Below are positions 33,740-42,935 of a stretch of 64,000 bases of DNA, piece by piece. The number at the start of each line of letters is the position of its first letter. Positions within the stretch are counted from its first letter, which is position 1. The position numbers were made by a program, and so were the translations under genes. The stretch is from RGIG8775 sp045537235. GTDB lineage: Bacteria; Bacillota; Clostridia; Oscillospirales; CAG-272. Location of the stretch: assembly GCA_045537235.1 (NCBI GenBank), contig JAZSPB010000156.1, forward strand, positions 62,001 through 126,000, in the 5' to 3' direction. The notes beneath the pieces were generated by a model that had not been told where the DNA came from, did not search any database, and worked only from the letters and a program-made list of their open reading frames with translations.

Positions 33740-35575
33740 TTAGCCTTGCGTCTTATCTTCGTAATCGGCGTTGTAGTAGGTAGAATCGCCGTTCTGCTGA
33801 TCGCCGCCCATATTGCCCATATCGGGACCTGCGCCCTGTGCACCACTCTGCTTATAAAGCTTTTCGGAAAGTGCATAGAATGCCTTTTCCAGAGCTTCGG
33901 TATCAGCCTTGATTGCATCGGTGTCGCCGCCCTTAAGGGTCTCGCGAAGCTTTTCAATAGCTGCCTTAACCTCGGATTTATCGTCTTCGGGAATCTTATC
34001 TCCGATTTCGCCAAGCGTCTTCTCGCTCTGGAAAATAAGAGATTCGGCATGATTTTTGGTGTCTACCGCTTCCTTCTGCTTCTTGTCTTCCTCGGCATAC
34101 TTCTCGGCTTCCTTCACAGCCTTATCGATATCCTCTTGAGACATATTGGTGGAAGACGTGATAGTGATATGAGTCTCCTTACCGGTGCCCTTATCCTGTG
34201 CACTTACGTTTACGATACCGTTCGCATCAATATCGAAGGTAACCTCGATCTGAGGAACGCCGCGAGGAGCTGCGGGAATACCGTCGAGGCTAAAGCGACC
34301 GAGAGTCGTATTGCCTGCCGCCATTTCACGCTCGCCCTGAAGAACATGGATCTCAACCGAAGTCTGACTGTCAGCCGCAGTGGAGAATACCTGGCTCTTC
34401 TTCACGGGGATGGTGGTGTTTCTGTCGATAATTCTGGTAAACACACCGCCAAGGGTCTCAATGCCCAGAGACAAAGGAGTAACGTCCAAAAGCAGAAGAT
34501 CCTTTACATCGTCGCCAAGAACACCGCCTTGGATAGCAGCACCGAGAGCCACACACTCATCGGGATTAATACCCTTGAAGGGATCCTTGCCAATAAACTT
34601 CTTAACTGCATCCTGAACAGCGGGAATTCTGGTAGAACCACCGACAAGAAGTACCTTGTCGATTTGAGATGCATTAATACCTGCATCGCGAAGAACCTGC
34701 TGAGTAGGCTTCATGGTAGCGTCTACAAGGTCGGCTGTAATGCGGTCGAACTCTGCTCTGGTGAGAGTTGCATCAAAGTGGAGAGGTCCGTTGGCATTTG
34801 CCGTAATAAAGGGCAGATTGATATTGCTGCTGGACATACCGGAAAGCTCGATCTTTGCTTTCTCTGCTGCTTCTTTAAGTCTCTGAAGAACCATCTTGTC
34901 ATTACGAAGATCAATGCCGTTTTCAGCCTTGAACTTGTCAGCCATCCAGTCGATCACTCGCTGGTCGAAGTCATCTCCGCCCAGCTTGTTGTTTCCTGCC
35001 GTCGCAAGAACCTCGAACACACCGTCGGAAATCTCAAGAAGAGATACATCAAAGGTACCTCCGCCAAGGTCAAATACCATGATCTTCTGATCGGTCTCTT
35101 TATCCATACCGTAAGCAAGAGCGGCGGCCGTAGGCTCATTGATGATTCTCTTAACATCAAGACCTGCGATCTTACCGGCGTCCTTCGTTGCCTGTCTCTG
35201 GGCATCCGAGAAGTAAGCGGGAACCGTAATAACCGCCTCGGTAACAGTGGTACCAAGATATGCTTCTGCATCCGATTTGAGTTTCTGAAGGATCATCGCG
35301 GAAATCTCCTGGGGAGTGTAGTCCTTTCCGTCGATAGAAGTCTTAAAATTGGTTCCCATCTCGCGCTTAACGCTACTGATCGTACGGTCAGGATTGGTGA
35401 TTGCTTGACGCTTTGCCACCTGACCTACCATACGCTCTCCGGTCTTGGAGAATGCGACAACAGAGGGGGTGGTACGCGCCCCTTCGGGGTTGGGGATGAC
35501 GATAGGCTCGCCGCCCTCAAACACTGCGACACAAGAGTTGGTCGTTCCAAGATCTATTCCGATAATTTTTCCCAT
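33740..35575 (-). CDS. dnaK: Chaperone DnaK (Hsp70)
   Basis: 611 residues. The ATPase domain has GIDLGTTNSCVAV at the N-terminus, AEAYLGTTVTEAVITVPAYF, the phosphate motif DLGGGTFDVSLLE and VGGSTRIPAVQ. The linker DLLLLDVTPLSLGIETLGG leads to the substrate-binding domain. The tail is Gly/Asp-rich without a Gram-negative EEVKDKK end. Length is typical for Firmicutes. Codon use is that of a highly expressed gene. Confidence 0.98.
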   Translation of the reverse strand: MGKIIGIDLGTTNSCVAVFEGGEPIVIPNPEGARTTPSVVAFSKTGERMVGQVAKRQAITNPDRTISSVKREMGTNFKTSIDGKDYTPQEISAMILQKLKSDAEAYLGTTVTEAVITVPAYFSDAQRQATKDAGKIAGLDVKRIINEPTAAALAYGMDKETDQKIMVFDLGGGTFDVSLLEISDGVFEVLATAGNNKLGGDDFDQRVIDWMADKFKAENGIDLRNDKMVLQRLKEAAEKAKIELSGMSSSNINLPFITANANGPLHFDATLTRAEFDRITADLVDATMKPTQQVLRDAGINASQIDKVLLVGGSTRIPAVQDAVKKFIGKDPFKGINPDECVALGAAIQGGVLGDDVKDLLLLDVTPLSLGIETLGGVFTRIIDRNTTIPVKKSQVFSTAADSQTSVEIHVLQGEREMAAGNTTLGRFSLDGIPAAPRGVPQIEVTFDIDANGIVNVSAQDKGTGKETHITITSSTNMSQEDIDKAVKEAEKYAEEDKKQKEAVDTKNHAESLIFQSEKTLGEIGDKIPEDDKSEVKAAIEKLRETLKGGDTDAIKADTEALEKAFYALSEKLYKQSGAQGAGPDMGNMGGDQQNGDSTYYNADYEDKTQG

Positions 35576-35626
35576 GATTGTATTTCCTCCTAAATAGTTA
35601 TTGATATTAATTTATAATGTAGCCAA

Positions 35627-36190
35627 TCAGTTGGCAACCTTAACCATTGCATAACGGATGACCTTATCACCCTTGGTATAGCCCTTCATCAAGACCTCTG
35701 TGATCTCACTCTCGCCATACTTCTCGTCATCCACGTGCATTACTGCATTATGGAATTTCGGGTCGAAGGTTTTTCCCACACTCTCAATTTCCCGAACGCC
35801 CAGTTTTTCTAACGTCTCGCGGAAGCTCTTGAGAGTCAGCTCCAATCCTTTGGAAAGCCCCTCCGCATCTTTGCAAGCCTCGGCGCGTTCCAAATTGTCA
35901 AGAACCGGCAAAATAGAAGTCAACACATCGGCACAGGCATCCCCGTAAACACCTTCACGTTCCTTTGCCGAGCGCTTGCGGAAATTGTCATACTCTGCAA
36001 GCATACGCATATACTTTTCGTTGATTTCATCAGCGCGGCGGTTGGCTTCTTCCAAGTCGCTTTCCAGCTTCTTGATTTTCTTTTTATCCTTGTCGCCCGA
36101 TTTGGACGCTTTAGTCTTTTCTTCTTTCTCCGCCTCGGAGGAAAGCTCCTCGTTAAGCTCTTGATTTTCAGTTGTCTTGTTTTCCTGCAT
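35627..36190 (-). CDS. grpE: Nucleotide exchange factor GrpE
   Basis: 187 residues. A charged Glu/Lys-rich N-terminus and long coiled coil (about 40-90, with KKIKKLESDLEEANRRADEI) precede the C-terminal beta domain containing FDPKFHNAVMHVDDEKYGES and VLMKGYTKGDKVIRYAMVKV. It releases ADP from DnaK. The start is ATG 36190, with GGAGGG nine bases upstream. This start lies 23 bases inside the hrcA end, so the genes are coupled. Confidence 0.95.
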   Translation of the reverse strand: MQENKTTENQELNEELSSEAEKEEKTKASKSGDKDKKKIKKLESDLEEANRRADEINEKYMRMLAEYDNFRKRSAKEREGVYGDACADVLTSILPVLDNLERAEACKDAEGLSKGLELTLKSFRETLEKLGVREIESVGKTFDPKFHNAVMHVDDEKYGESEITEVLMKGYTKGDKVIRYAMVKVAN

Positions 36191-37253
36191 TTTTTGTTCC
36201 CTCCGGAAGTTTCTTGTTGTTTTCATCTATGATGTTAGCAATGTTTTCGCCAAGCTCCTCGACCGTTGCCAAAACCTTGGCATAGTCCATACGAAGCGGG
36301 CCGATAACACCAATGGCTCCCACTGTATGTCCGTTCTTTTTGATCGGTTTAAAAATGACCGAAGAATTGTTCATCACATTAACCGAACTTTCCGATCCGA
36401 TAATCACGTTAACATCATCATCCGCCGTCTCGCCGGATACCAAATTCAGAATATCCTCCTTGTGCTCAATAGCCGTCAGCAATTGGCCAAAGCGCTCGGA
36501 ATCCGAGAATTCGGGATATTGAAGCAATCGATTCAAGCCGCTGATACGAAGCTCTCCATCCTCCACCTCGTTCATAGTGTCGTATATCACCTTAATGATC
36601 GGACGGATCAGCGTTGCATCCTCCCCCATTTCATCCTCTAACTTCATGAGGATGGGGAGTGTGATCTCATAATTGGATAAACCTGCCAAATTGTCATTAA
36701 GAACTTTATTGGTCTTTTCCAAAAGCGCGGGAGAGACCTCACAAGGAAGAGAGATCTTTCGTGTTTTCACGGTTCCGCCGGCGGTGATCATGACCAACAG
36801 GATCCGAAATTCATCGATCTCTATTGCTTCAAATTTGGAAAAGCTCAAAGATGTGAACTTGGGCTTAACGGCAAAACCGGTGTAATTGGTCATATTGGAT
36901 GCCAGCTTGGTTGCCGTTTCAAGCATCTGATCCAACTCATTCATCTTGGATTTGAGAATTTGATTGATCTCAGAGACTTCTTTGGCCGTCATAGCATAAT
37001 GCTGTACCAAGGAATCCACATAAAACCGATATCCCAACTCACTGGGAATTCTGCCGGCCGAGGTGTGCGGTTTCTCCAAGAAGCCCATTTCCTCAAGTTC
37101 TGACATTTCATTACGGATGGTAGCAGACGAGCAACTCAACTGCCGATTTTCCACAATATACTTGGAACCAACAGGCTCACCGCCCGCAATATGAGCCTCC
37201 ACAATTGCCTTTAGTATTAGCTTTTTTCTTTCGCTCAATTCAGCATCGGTCAC
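36168..37253 (-). CDS. hrcA: Heat-inducible transcription repressor HrcA
   Basis: 361 residues from a GTG start with GGAGGTG seven bases upstream; a longer reading frame to 37319 would cross the leader. The winged-helix N-terminus has CSSATIRNEMSELEEMGFLE and KPHTSAGRIPSELGYR, both HrcA signatures. GAF-like dimerisation and effector domains follow, including KKNGHTVGAIGVIGPLRMDY. It binds CIRCE upstream of this operon and represses hrcA-grpE-dnaK-dnaJ-prmA until GroEL is titrated by heat stress (known for the family). Confidence 0.96.
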   Translation of the reverse strand: MTDAELSERKKLILKAIVEAHIAGGEPVGSKYIVENRQLSCSSATIRNEMSELEEMGFLEKPHTSAGRIPSELGYRFYVDSLVQHYAMTAKEVSEINQILKSKMNELDQMLETATKLASNMTNYTGFAVKPKFTSLSFSKFEAIEIDEFRILLVMITAGGTVKTRKISLPCEVSPALLEKTNKVLNDNLAGLSNYEITLPILMKLEDEMGEDATLIRPIIKVIYDTMNEVEDGELRISGLNRLLQYPEFSDSERFGQLLTAIEHKEDILNLVSGETADDDVNVIIGSESSVNVMNNSSVIFKPIKKNGHTVGAIGVIGPLRMDYAKVLATVEELGENIANIIDENNKKLPEGTKNAGKQDN

Positions 37254-37312
37254 GCGTTTCCACCTCCGTTCTGTTGAAAAAAAGACTCGAAGCGGTAAAT
37301 TACAACTTGGTT

Positions 37313-37339
37313 TTAGCACTCCTTTGCTTTAAGTGCTAA
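37313..37339. promoter_or_regulatory. CIRCE operator
   Basis: TTAGCACTC, nine bases, AAGTGCTAA: the controlling inverted repeat of chaperone expression, with one mismatch to the consensus TTAGCACTC-N9-GAGTGCTAA. It sits between the promoter and the hrcA start, the usual HrcA target position. Confidence 0.95.
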
Positions 37340-37349
37340 CCACGCTAAT

Positions 37350-37378
37350 AATTTACCATCTTTCAAGTCTTTTGTCAA
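37350..37378 (-). promoter_or_regulatory. Sigma-A promoter of the hrcA operon
   Basis: On the minus strand TTGACA (37373-37378) and TAAATT (37350-37355) with 17-base spacing, immediately upstream of CIRCE. Confidence 0.85.
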
Positions 37379-37422
37379 GAATTATTTCTATTTATTTTTG
37401 TTAATATTTTATGAACTACAAA

Positions 37423-37465
37423 AAAATTCAGCGATTTTTAGCAAACCACCCACATTTTTTGCTAA
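37423..37465 (-). terminator. Possible terminator after the amino acid ABC ATPase gene
   Basis: On the minus strand TTAGCAAA and TTTGCTAA (12-base loop) follow the stop at 37470, with a T tract (ATTTTTTTG) about ten bases further on. The tract is not immediately adjacent to the stem, so efficiency is uncertain. Confidence 0.5.
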
Positions 37466-37469
37466 CTCC

Positions 37470-38399
37470 TTAAAGGACACTCTGCAAGAACTGTTGCAAT
37501 CTGGGACTCTTGGGGGCGGAGAAAATCTCCTCGGGCGTTCCCACTTCCTCGATTTCGCCGTCAGCCATAAATATGATCTTATCAGCGACCTCTCTTGCAA
37601 ATCCCATCTCGTGGGTCACGGCGACCATGGTCATTCCCTCATCAGCAAGTTGCTTCATGAGATCAAGAACCTCTCCCACCATTTCGGGGTCAAGTGCCGA
37701 AGTAGGCTCATCGAAAAGCATGACCTTGGGATCCATGGCAAGAGCGCGAATGATCGCCACTCTCTGCTTTTGACCGCCCGAGAGCCTGGAAGGATACTCA
37801 TCGCGTTTTTCGGCAAGACCGATACGCTCAAGAAGCTCCATGCCTCTCTTTTCCGCTTCCTCCTGGGTCTTAAGCTTCAACTGCACAGGAGCCAAAGTCA
37901 AATTCTGCATTACCGTCAAATTGTTAAACAGATTGAAGTGCTGGAATACCATTCCCATTTTTTGTCGGGCAATATTGATATCAATTCCATTTTCGGTCTG
38001 GATCAACTTCAGTGCGTTCTTGTAGTCACCGCCCTCATTTTTTTTCAAAAGTTCTTCCTGTATGACCTTATTAGTCAAATACCGTTTCAGCTCATCCTCG
38101 GAATATTTTGAAAATGCCGTGTCTTCTCCATAGGCTTTAAGAAGCTTTTGAAAGGTTCGGCTACTCTCAATTACTTCCGAATGAAGATACGGATCTGCGG
38201 GAGTCAGCAAGTTCTCTCCTACCCAAACCTCACCTCGGGTAGGCTCCTCCAAAAGGTTGATGCACCGCAAAAGCGTACTTTTTCCACCGCCGGATGGGCC
38301 GATAATAACCACTTGCTCGCCGGCTTCGATGTCGCAAGATACTCCGTGCAAAACCTTTATCTTCCCAAAATTTTTATATACATTTTTAACGCTTATCAC
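37470..38399 (-). CDS. Polar amino acid ABC transporter ATPase with an internal insertion
   Basis: 309 residues, GlnQ/ArtP type. Walker A is GPSGGGKS (34-41), Q-loop KMGMVFQHFNLFNNLTV (Gln about 153), signature LSGGQKQRVAIIRALAMDP, Walker B VMLFDEPTSALDPE and the H-loop VAVTHEMGFAREVA. Relatives have about 240 residues; here roughly 65-75 extra residues lie at about 66-142, between the strand after Walker A and the Q-loop, rich in Lys, Glu and Tyr and probably helical. The reading frame is open throughout, so this is a true insertion. The gene overlaps the permease by 14 bases. Confidence 0.9.
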   Translation of the reverse strand: MISVKNVYKNFGKIKVLHGVSCDIEAGEQVVIIGPSGGGKSTLLRCINLLEEPTRGEVWVGENLLTPADPYLHSEVIESSRTFQKLLKAYGEDTAFSKYSEDELKRYLTNKVIQEELLKKNEGGDYKNALKLIQTENGIDINIARQKMGMVFQHFNLFNNLTVMQNLTLAPVQLKLKTQEEAEKRGMELLERIGLAEKRDEYPSRLSGGQKQRVAIIRALAMDPKVMLFDEPTSALDPEMVGEVLDLMKQLADEGMTMVAVTHEMGFAREVADKIIFMADGEIEEVGTPEEIFSAPKSPRLQQFLQSVL

Positions 38400-39081
38400 T
38401 TGCTCTCATCCTCCTCTCAATAAGCTTTATAATTCCCGTGACAATCAGTATGAGTACGAGGTAAACAAGTGCAAGCACGATATACGGGATAATATACTCG
38501 TAAGTGCTGTTTGCAATATTTTGGAATGCCTTTGTGATATCCACGATCGTGATAAAACTTACAACCGAGGTCTCTTTTAAAAGAGCAATAAACTCATTTC
38601 CCAATGTAGGAACAACATTTTTGATAGCCTGCGGAAGAACGATCTTTATCATGGTTTTTCCATAAGACAGACCAAGGGCGCGACCCGCTTCTGTTTGACC
38701 AATATCCACCGAAAGAATTCCACCTCTCATGATCTCGGAAACATAAGCACCCGAATTAAGTCCGAAAGCCAAGATAGCCTCGGTCAACAAGGGAATGTTA
38801 ATGCCAAGCATGGGAAACAAAACATAGTGGATCAGCAACAACTGAACAACCATTGGTGTGCCGCGAAAAATAGCAACGTATGTACTGGTTGCTCCGGATA
38901 AAACCTTAATCAGCTTATTGGTTCTCGGAAGAATCTTACAAGTTGCCAAAAGACATCCGACGACCATTCCGATTAAAAGACCAAACACCGCTATTAAAGC
39001 GGTGTTCTTTAGTCCGGTTAAAACATTACGATAACCTTCGAGTTCAATAAGCTGTCTGTAAAAACTCTGCCAAGCCTCCAT
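38386..39081 (-). CDS. Polar amino acid ABC transporter permease
   Basis: 231 residues with five transmembrane segments of the HisM/GlnP family. The cytosolic coupling motif reads EAGRALGLSYGKTMIKIVLP, followed by QAIKNVVPTLGNEFIALLKE. TYVAIFRGTPMVVQLLLIHY is the usual second-segment motif. It forms the membrane channel with the adjacent ATPase and lipoprotein. It starts three bases after the binding-protein stop. Confidence 0.95.
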   Translation of the reverse strand: MEAWQSFYRQLIELEGYRNVLTGLKNTALIAVFGLLIGMVVGCLLATCKILPRTNKLIKVLSGATSTYVAIFRGTPMVVQLLLIHYVLFPMLGINIPLLTEAILAFGLNSGAYVSEIMRGGILSVDIGQTEAGRALGLSYGKTMIKIVLPQAIKNVVPTLGNEFIALLKETSVVSFITIVDITKAFQNIANSTYEYIIPYIVLALVYLVLILIVTGIIKLIERRMRASDKR

Positions 39082-39084
39082 AGA

Positions 39085-39954
39085 TTACTTGTTAGTGCTT
39101 TCCGCAATCATAATTGCAGGCTGCTTATCGAGAATAACGGCATCAATCTTACCGTTTGCAAGATCGAGAATTGCCAAAGCACCGGTGGTATATCCCTTGG
39201 TTTCCAGATTCTTGAATCCATCATAACCAAAGTCCTCGTTACCCTCGGAATACATGTACCCGGTGGTTCCATTCTGCGTACCGACCTTAAAAGAAGACGC
39301 TTGCTCAGCCAACTTTGCCACGATATCATCTGCGCTCTTACAATCAGCAAAAACCTTATCGTTCTCGCGCACAACAAGAACCTGAGCAGACTCATAATAC
39401 TCTGTCGTGAAATCGATGGACTTCTGACGCTCTTCGTTTACTGTCATACCGGCCATTCCAATGTCAGCCTCGCCGTTCTTTACGGAAATGATAACGGAAT
39501 CAAACTCCATATCGTAGATATAAAGAGTCTTACCCAACTTCTCAGCAAGAAGGGATGCGATCTTCATATCCACACCTGTAAGCTTGTTACCCTCATAATA
39601 CTCAAAGGGAGGGAAATACGCGTTTGTGGCCACAACAAGATAGTTGTCTCTCTCTGTACCGGAAGGAACCGAGGAAACAGGATTCTCGTAAACAAAGTCA
39701 GAAGAACCATCGAAGAAAGAGTTAATAATTTTATCAAGCTCTCCGTTTTCCTTCAGTTCGGCAAGAAGAGCGTTGGCTGCTTCCTTAAGAGCGGTGTTTT
39801 CCTTGCCAACGGCAAAGGCATACTTTTCTGCAGTAAGCTCATAGGCGGTATAAACCTTCACCTTACTTTTCTCTGCGCCACCGCACGATGCAAATGCGGT
39901 CACACAGCCAAGCACCATAACCAGTGCAAGCACAAATGTAATGATCTTTTTCAT
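39085..39954 (-). CDS. Amino acid ABC transporter substrate-binding lipoprotein
   Basis: 289 residues. A signal peptide ending in AFASCGG gives a lipobox-like site whose Cys (about 24) would anchor the protein to the outer face of the membrane. The mature domain is SBP type 3 (YLVVATNAYFPPFEYYEGNK, with VDMKIASLLAEKLGK and DIGMAGMTVNEERQKSIDFT). A roughly 80-residue stretch (about 30-110) before this motif looks like part of another binding lobe (TAYELTAEKYAFAVGKENTA), so the domain order is circularly shifted or partly duplicated compared with simple relatives. It heads the importer operon. Confidence 0.88.
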   Translation of the reverse strand: MKKIITFVLALVMVLGCVTAFASCGGAEKSKVKVYTAYELTAEKYAFAVGKENTALKEAANALLAELKENGELDKIINSFFDGSSDFVYENPVSSVPSGTERDNYLVVATNAYFPPFEYYEGNKLTGVDMKIASLLAEKLGKTLYIYDMEFDSVIISVKNGEADIGMAGMTVNEERQKSIDFTTEYYESAQVLVVRENDKVFADCKSADDIVAKLAEQASSFKVGTQNGTTGYMYSEGNEDFGYDGFKNLETKGYTTGALAILDLANGKIDAVILDKQPAIMIAESTNK

Positions 39955-39998
39955 TTCAAAAAACCTCCAAAGTTTTAATTTGCTATATTGCTATATTT

Positions 39999-40026
39999 AT
40001 TATAACTCTTTTGTTTGTTTTGTCAA
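39999..40026 (-). promoter_or_regulatory. Sigma-A promoter of the amino acid importer operon
   Basis: On the minus strand TTGACA (40021-40026) and TATAAT (39999-40004) with a 16-base spacer, about 45 bases before the lipoprotein start. Confidence 0.75.
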
Positions 40027-40095
40027 TAGATTTTTGAAAAAACATTCACTTTTAACGAAAAGTAAGGTGCCAATATTACAAATTCGAATATTTAT

Positions 40096-42927
40096 TCACT
40101 TATTTAACAACCGAGAAAGGTATTGACCCGTATAGGATTTCTCCACCGCAGCAATCTCTTCCGGGGTTCCAACAGCCACTACCGTTCCGCCTTTATCTCC
40201 GCCATCCGGACCAAGGTCAATAATATAGTCTGCCGTCTTTATCACATCCAAATTGTGTTCGATGACCAAAATGGTGTTCCCTGCATCGCAAAACTGCTGC
40301 AAGACATTAAGAAGGTTAGCCACATCCGCAGTGTGGAGTCCCGTGGTCGGCTCATCAAGAATATAGATGGTCTTTCCCGTACTGCGCTTGGAAAGCTCAG
40401 TTGCCAATTTGACTCGCTGTGCCTCTCCGCCCGAAAGGGTTGTGGAAGACTGTCCGATCTTAATATATCCCAATCCCACATCATAGAGGGTCTGCAATCG
40501 ACGGCGAATCTTTGGAAATCCGTCAAAGAACGTAACGCCCTCTTCTACCGTCATCTCAAGAATCTCGTAAATATTCTTTCCTTTATACTTGACTTCGAGC
40601 GTATCGGCATTATAGCGTCTTCCCTTGCAAACGTCGCACTTGACATAAACATCGGGCAAAAAGTGCATCTCGATGCATTTCACACCGTCCCCTTCGCAAG
40701 CCTCACAACGTCCGCCTTTTATATTGAAAGAAAAACGTCCCGATCTATATCCCCTTGCCTTGGCATCGGGTGTCTGAGCAAAAAGCTCGCGAATGTCGGT
40801 AAACAGCCCCGTGTAGGTGGCAGGATTGGAACGCGGCGTTCTTCCGATGGGGCTTTGGTCGATGGCGATCACCTTGTCCAAGTGCTCCATTCCCTCTATG
40901 CGGTCATACTTGCCAACCGTAGCGGCATATGCGCCATTGAGTTCGGATGCCAACTTGGGATAAATGATACCATTAACCAGCGACGATTTTCCCGATCCGG
41001 AAACACCGGTTACGCAAACAAAACATCCCAAGGGAATCTTGACATCAATTTGCTTCAAATTGTTTTGTGCGGCACCAAAAACCTCGAGGAACTTGCCGTT
41101 CCCTTTTCTTCTCTCTTTGGGAATTTCTATCTTTTTACGGCCCGACAAATAAGCTCCTGTTTCGGAAGTCTCTATTTTTTTGATCTCTTCGGGTGACCCG
41201 CAAGCTACCACAGTTCCACCGTGAATTCCCGCGCCGGGACCGATATCCACGATATAATCGGCAGACTCCATTGTCTCTTCGTCATGTTCCACGACTATGA
41301 CCGTATTGCCCACATCGCGCAACCGTTTTAAAGTAGCAATCAGTTTAGAGTTGTCTCGCTGATGCAAACCAATACTCGGCTCATCGAGAATATACATGAC
41401 ACCGACAAGTGCCGAACCGATTTGCGTGGCAAGACGAATTCGTTGAAGCTCGCCGCCGGAAAGTGTTCCCGCTTTGCGAGACAAGGTCAAATAATCCAAC
41501 CCTACATTGATTAAGAAGCCCAAGCGTGCGCGAATTTCTTTGAATATATCTCTGGCAATCATCTGTTCGGTTTCGGTCAGCTTCAAATTGTCAAAGAAAG
41601 CCAATGCTTCGGTGACCGAAAGACAACAAAGCTCGTGGATGTTAAGTCCTCCGACCGTAACAGATGCAGAATTCGCCGAAAGACGGCTTCCATGACATTT
41701 TGGACAAACGGTCTGATCAATAAACTGCTCATAATAGTCGGAATTCATACCTTGCGCCATTCGCTGCTCAATCATTTTGATAAGACCTTCAAATTTGATC
41801 TTCTGCTTATATTCCTCATTTCCGAACCAGCGAGAGACCGAATACAACTCATTTCCCGTGCCGTAAAGAAGCGCATTCATGGCATTTTCAGAGAAATCCT
41901 TGAGCGGCATATCCAATGTAAATCCACACCGCTCTCCCACCGCGGCAAACAGCGGACCGTTCCAACTTTCCTCCTCCAAGGACTTAAAACCATTGACAGC
42001 GATGGCTCCTTCATGGAGGGAAAGCTTTTTGTTGGGGATCATCTTCTCCACCGATATCTTGTTCAGCTCACCGATGCCAAGGCAGAAATCACAGGCTCCG
42101 GCAGGATTGTTAAAGGAAAACATTCTCGGCTCCAGTTCGCCAAAGGAAATTCCGTGCTCTTCGCAGGCATAAGATTGGGAAAACTCCAGCTCATAGGCTT
42201 CCATCTCACGCGGCATGACCACCACGGTCAAGTGACCGTCGGCAATATGGAGCGCATTTTCAATCGAATCCGAAAGACGGGAACGAATATCGACACGCAT
42301 AACCAAACGATCTACAATGATCTCAATCTTATGTTTTAAATTTTTATCCAGCTTAATGCTTTCTGAAAGATCGTATACACTGCCGTCCACACGAACACGG
42401 GAATAACCGCTTTTCTTGGCATCCGAAAAGACCTTCTCATGCATTCCCTTTTTATCCTTAACCACGGGAGCCAGCACCATAAAACGCTCCCCGTCGGGCA
42501 ACTCCAAAATGCGATCAATGATCTGATCGGTGCTTTGCTGGCGAATCTCCTTATGACAAACGGGACAGTGCGGAATACCAATGCGCGCATAAAGCAAACG
42601 CAGGTAGTCGTAGATCTCTGTTACGGTTCCCACAGTGGACCGCGGATTTTTAGAGGTCGTCTTTTGATCAATGGAGATTGCCGGTGACAGTCCCTCGATC
42701 AGATCCACGTCGGGCTTATCCATCTGCCCCAAAAACTGACGGGCATAGGAGGACAAAGATTCCACAAACCGTCTATGCCCTTCGGCATAAAGTGTATCAA
42801 ATGCCAGTGAGGATTTACCCGACCCCGACAGGCCGGTCAAAACCACCAGTTTATCCCTTGGAATGGTTACATCTATATTCTTTAAATTATTAACTCTTGC
42901 GCCCTTTATTGTAATTTCACTTGCCAT
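40096..42927 (-). CDS. uvrA: Excinuclease ABC subunit A
   Basis: 943 residues, standard length. It has two ABC ATPase modules with Walker A GLSGSGKSSLAF (about 31-42) and GVSGSGKSSLVNGI (about 640), zinc fingers (CPVCH.., CxxC near 740: CEACEGDGVKCIEM and CDVCKGRRYN) and signatures TLSGGELQRIRLATQIGS and TLSGGEAQRVKLATELS. It scans DNA for lesions and loads UvrB. AGGAG precedes the ATG; it starts eight bases after uvrB. Confidence 0.98.
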   Translation of the reverse strand: MASEITIKGARVNNLKNIDVTIPRDKLVVLTGLSGSGKSSLAFDTLYAEGHRRFVESLSSYARQFLGQMDKPDVDLIEGLSPAISIDQKTTSKNPRSTVGTVTEIYDYLRLLYARIGIPHCPVCHKEIRQQSTDQIIDRILELPDGERFMVLAPVVKDKKGMHEKVFSDAKKSGYSRVRVDGSVYDLSESIKLDKNLKHKIEIIVDRLVMRVDIRSRLSDSIENALHIADGHLTVVVMPREMEAYELEFSQSYACEEHGISFGELEPRMFSFNNPAGACDFCLGIGELNKISVEKMIPNKKLSLHEGAIAVNGFKSLEEESWNGPLFAAVGERCGFTLDMPLKDFSENAMNALLYGTGNELYSVSRWFGNEEYKQKIKFEGLIKMIEQRMAQGMNSDYYEQFIDQTVCPKCHGSRLSANSASVTVGGLNIHELCCLSVTEALAFFDNLKLTETEQMIARDIFKEIRARLGFLINVGLDYLTLSRKAGTLSGGELQRIRLATQIGSALVGVMYILDEPSIGLHQRDNSKLIATLKRLRDVGNTVIVVEHDEETMESADYIVDIGPGAGIHGGTVVACGSPEEIKKIETSETGAYLSGRKKIEIPKERRKGNGKFLEVFGAAQNNLKQIDVKIPLGCFVCVTGVSGSGKSSLVNGIIYPKLASELNGAYAATVGKYDRIEGMEHLDKVIAIDQSPIGRTPRSNPATYTGLFTDIRELFAQTPDAKARGYRSGRFSFNIKGGRCEACEGDGVKCIEMHFLPDVYVKCDVCKGRRYNADTLEVKYKGKNIYEILEMTVEEGVTFFDGFPKIRRRLQTLYDVGLGYIKIGQSSTTLSGGEAQRVKLATELSKRSTGKTIYILDEPTTGLHTADVANLLNVLQQFCDAGNTILVIEHNLDVIKTADYIIDLGPDGGDKGGTVVAVGTPEEIAAVEKSYTGQYLSRLLNK

Positions 42928-42935
42928 GGTTTCTC

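Noticed and set aside
33680..35593. A 637-codon open frame antisense to dnaK
   Set aside because: Long antisense frames are expected opposite a highly biased gene such as dnaK, and the translation has no coherent fold.
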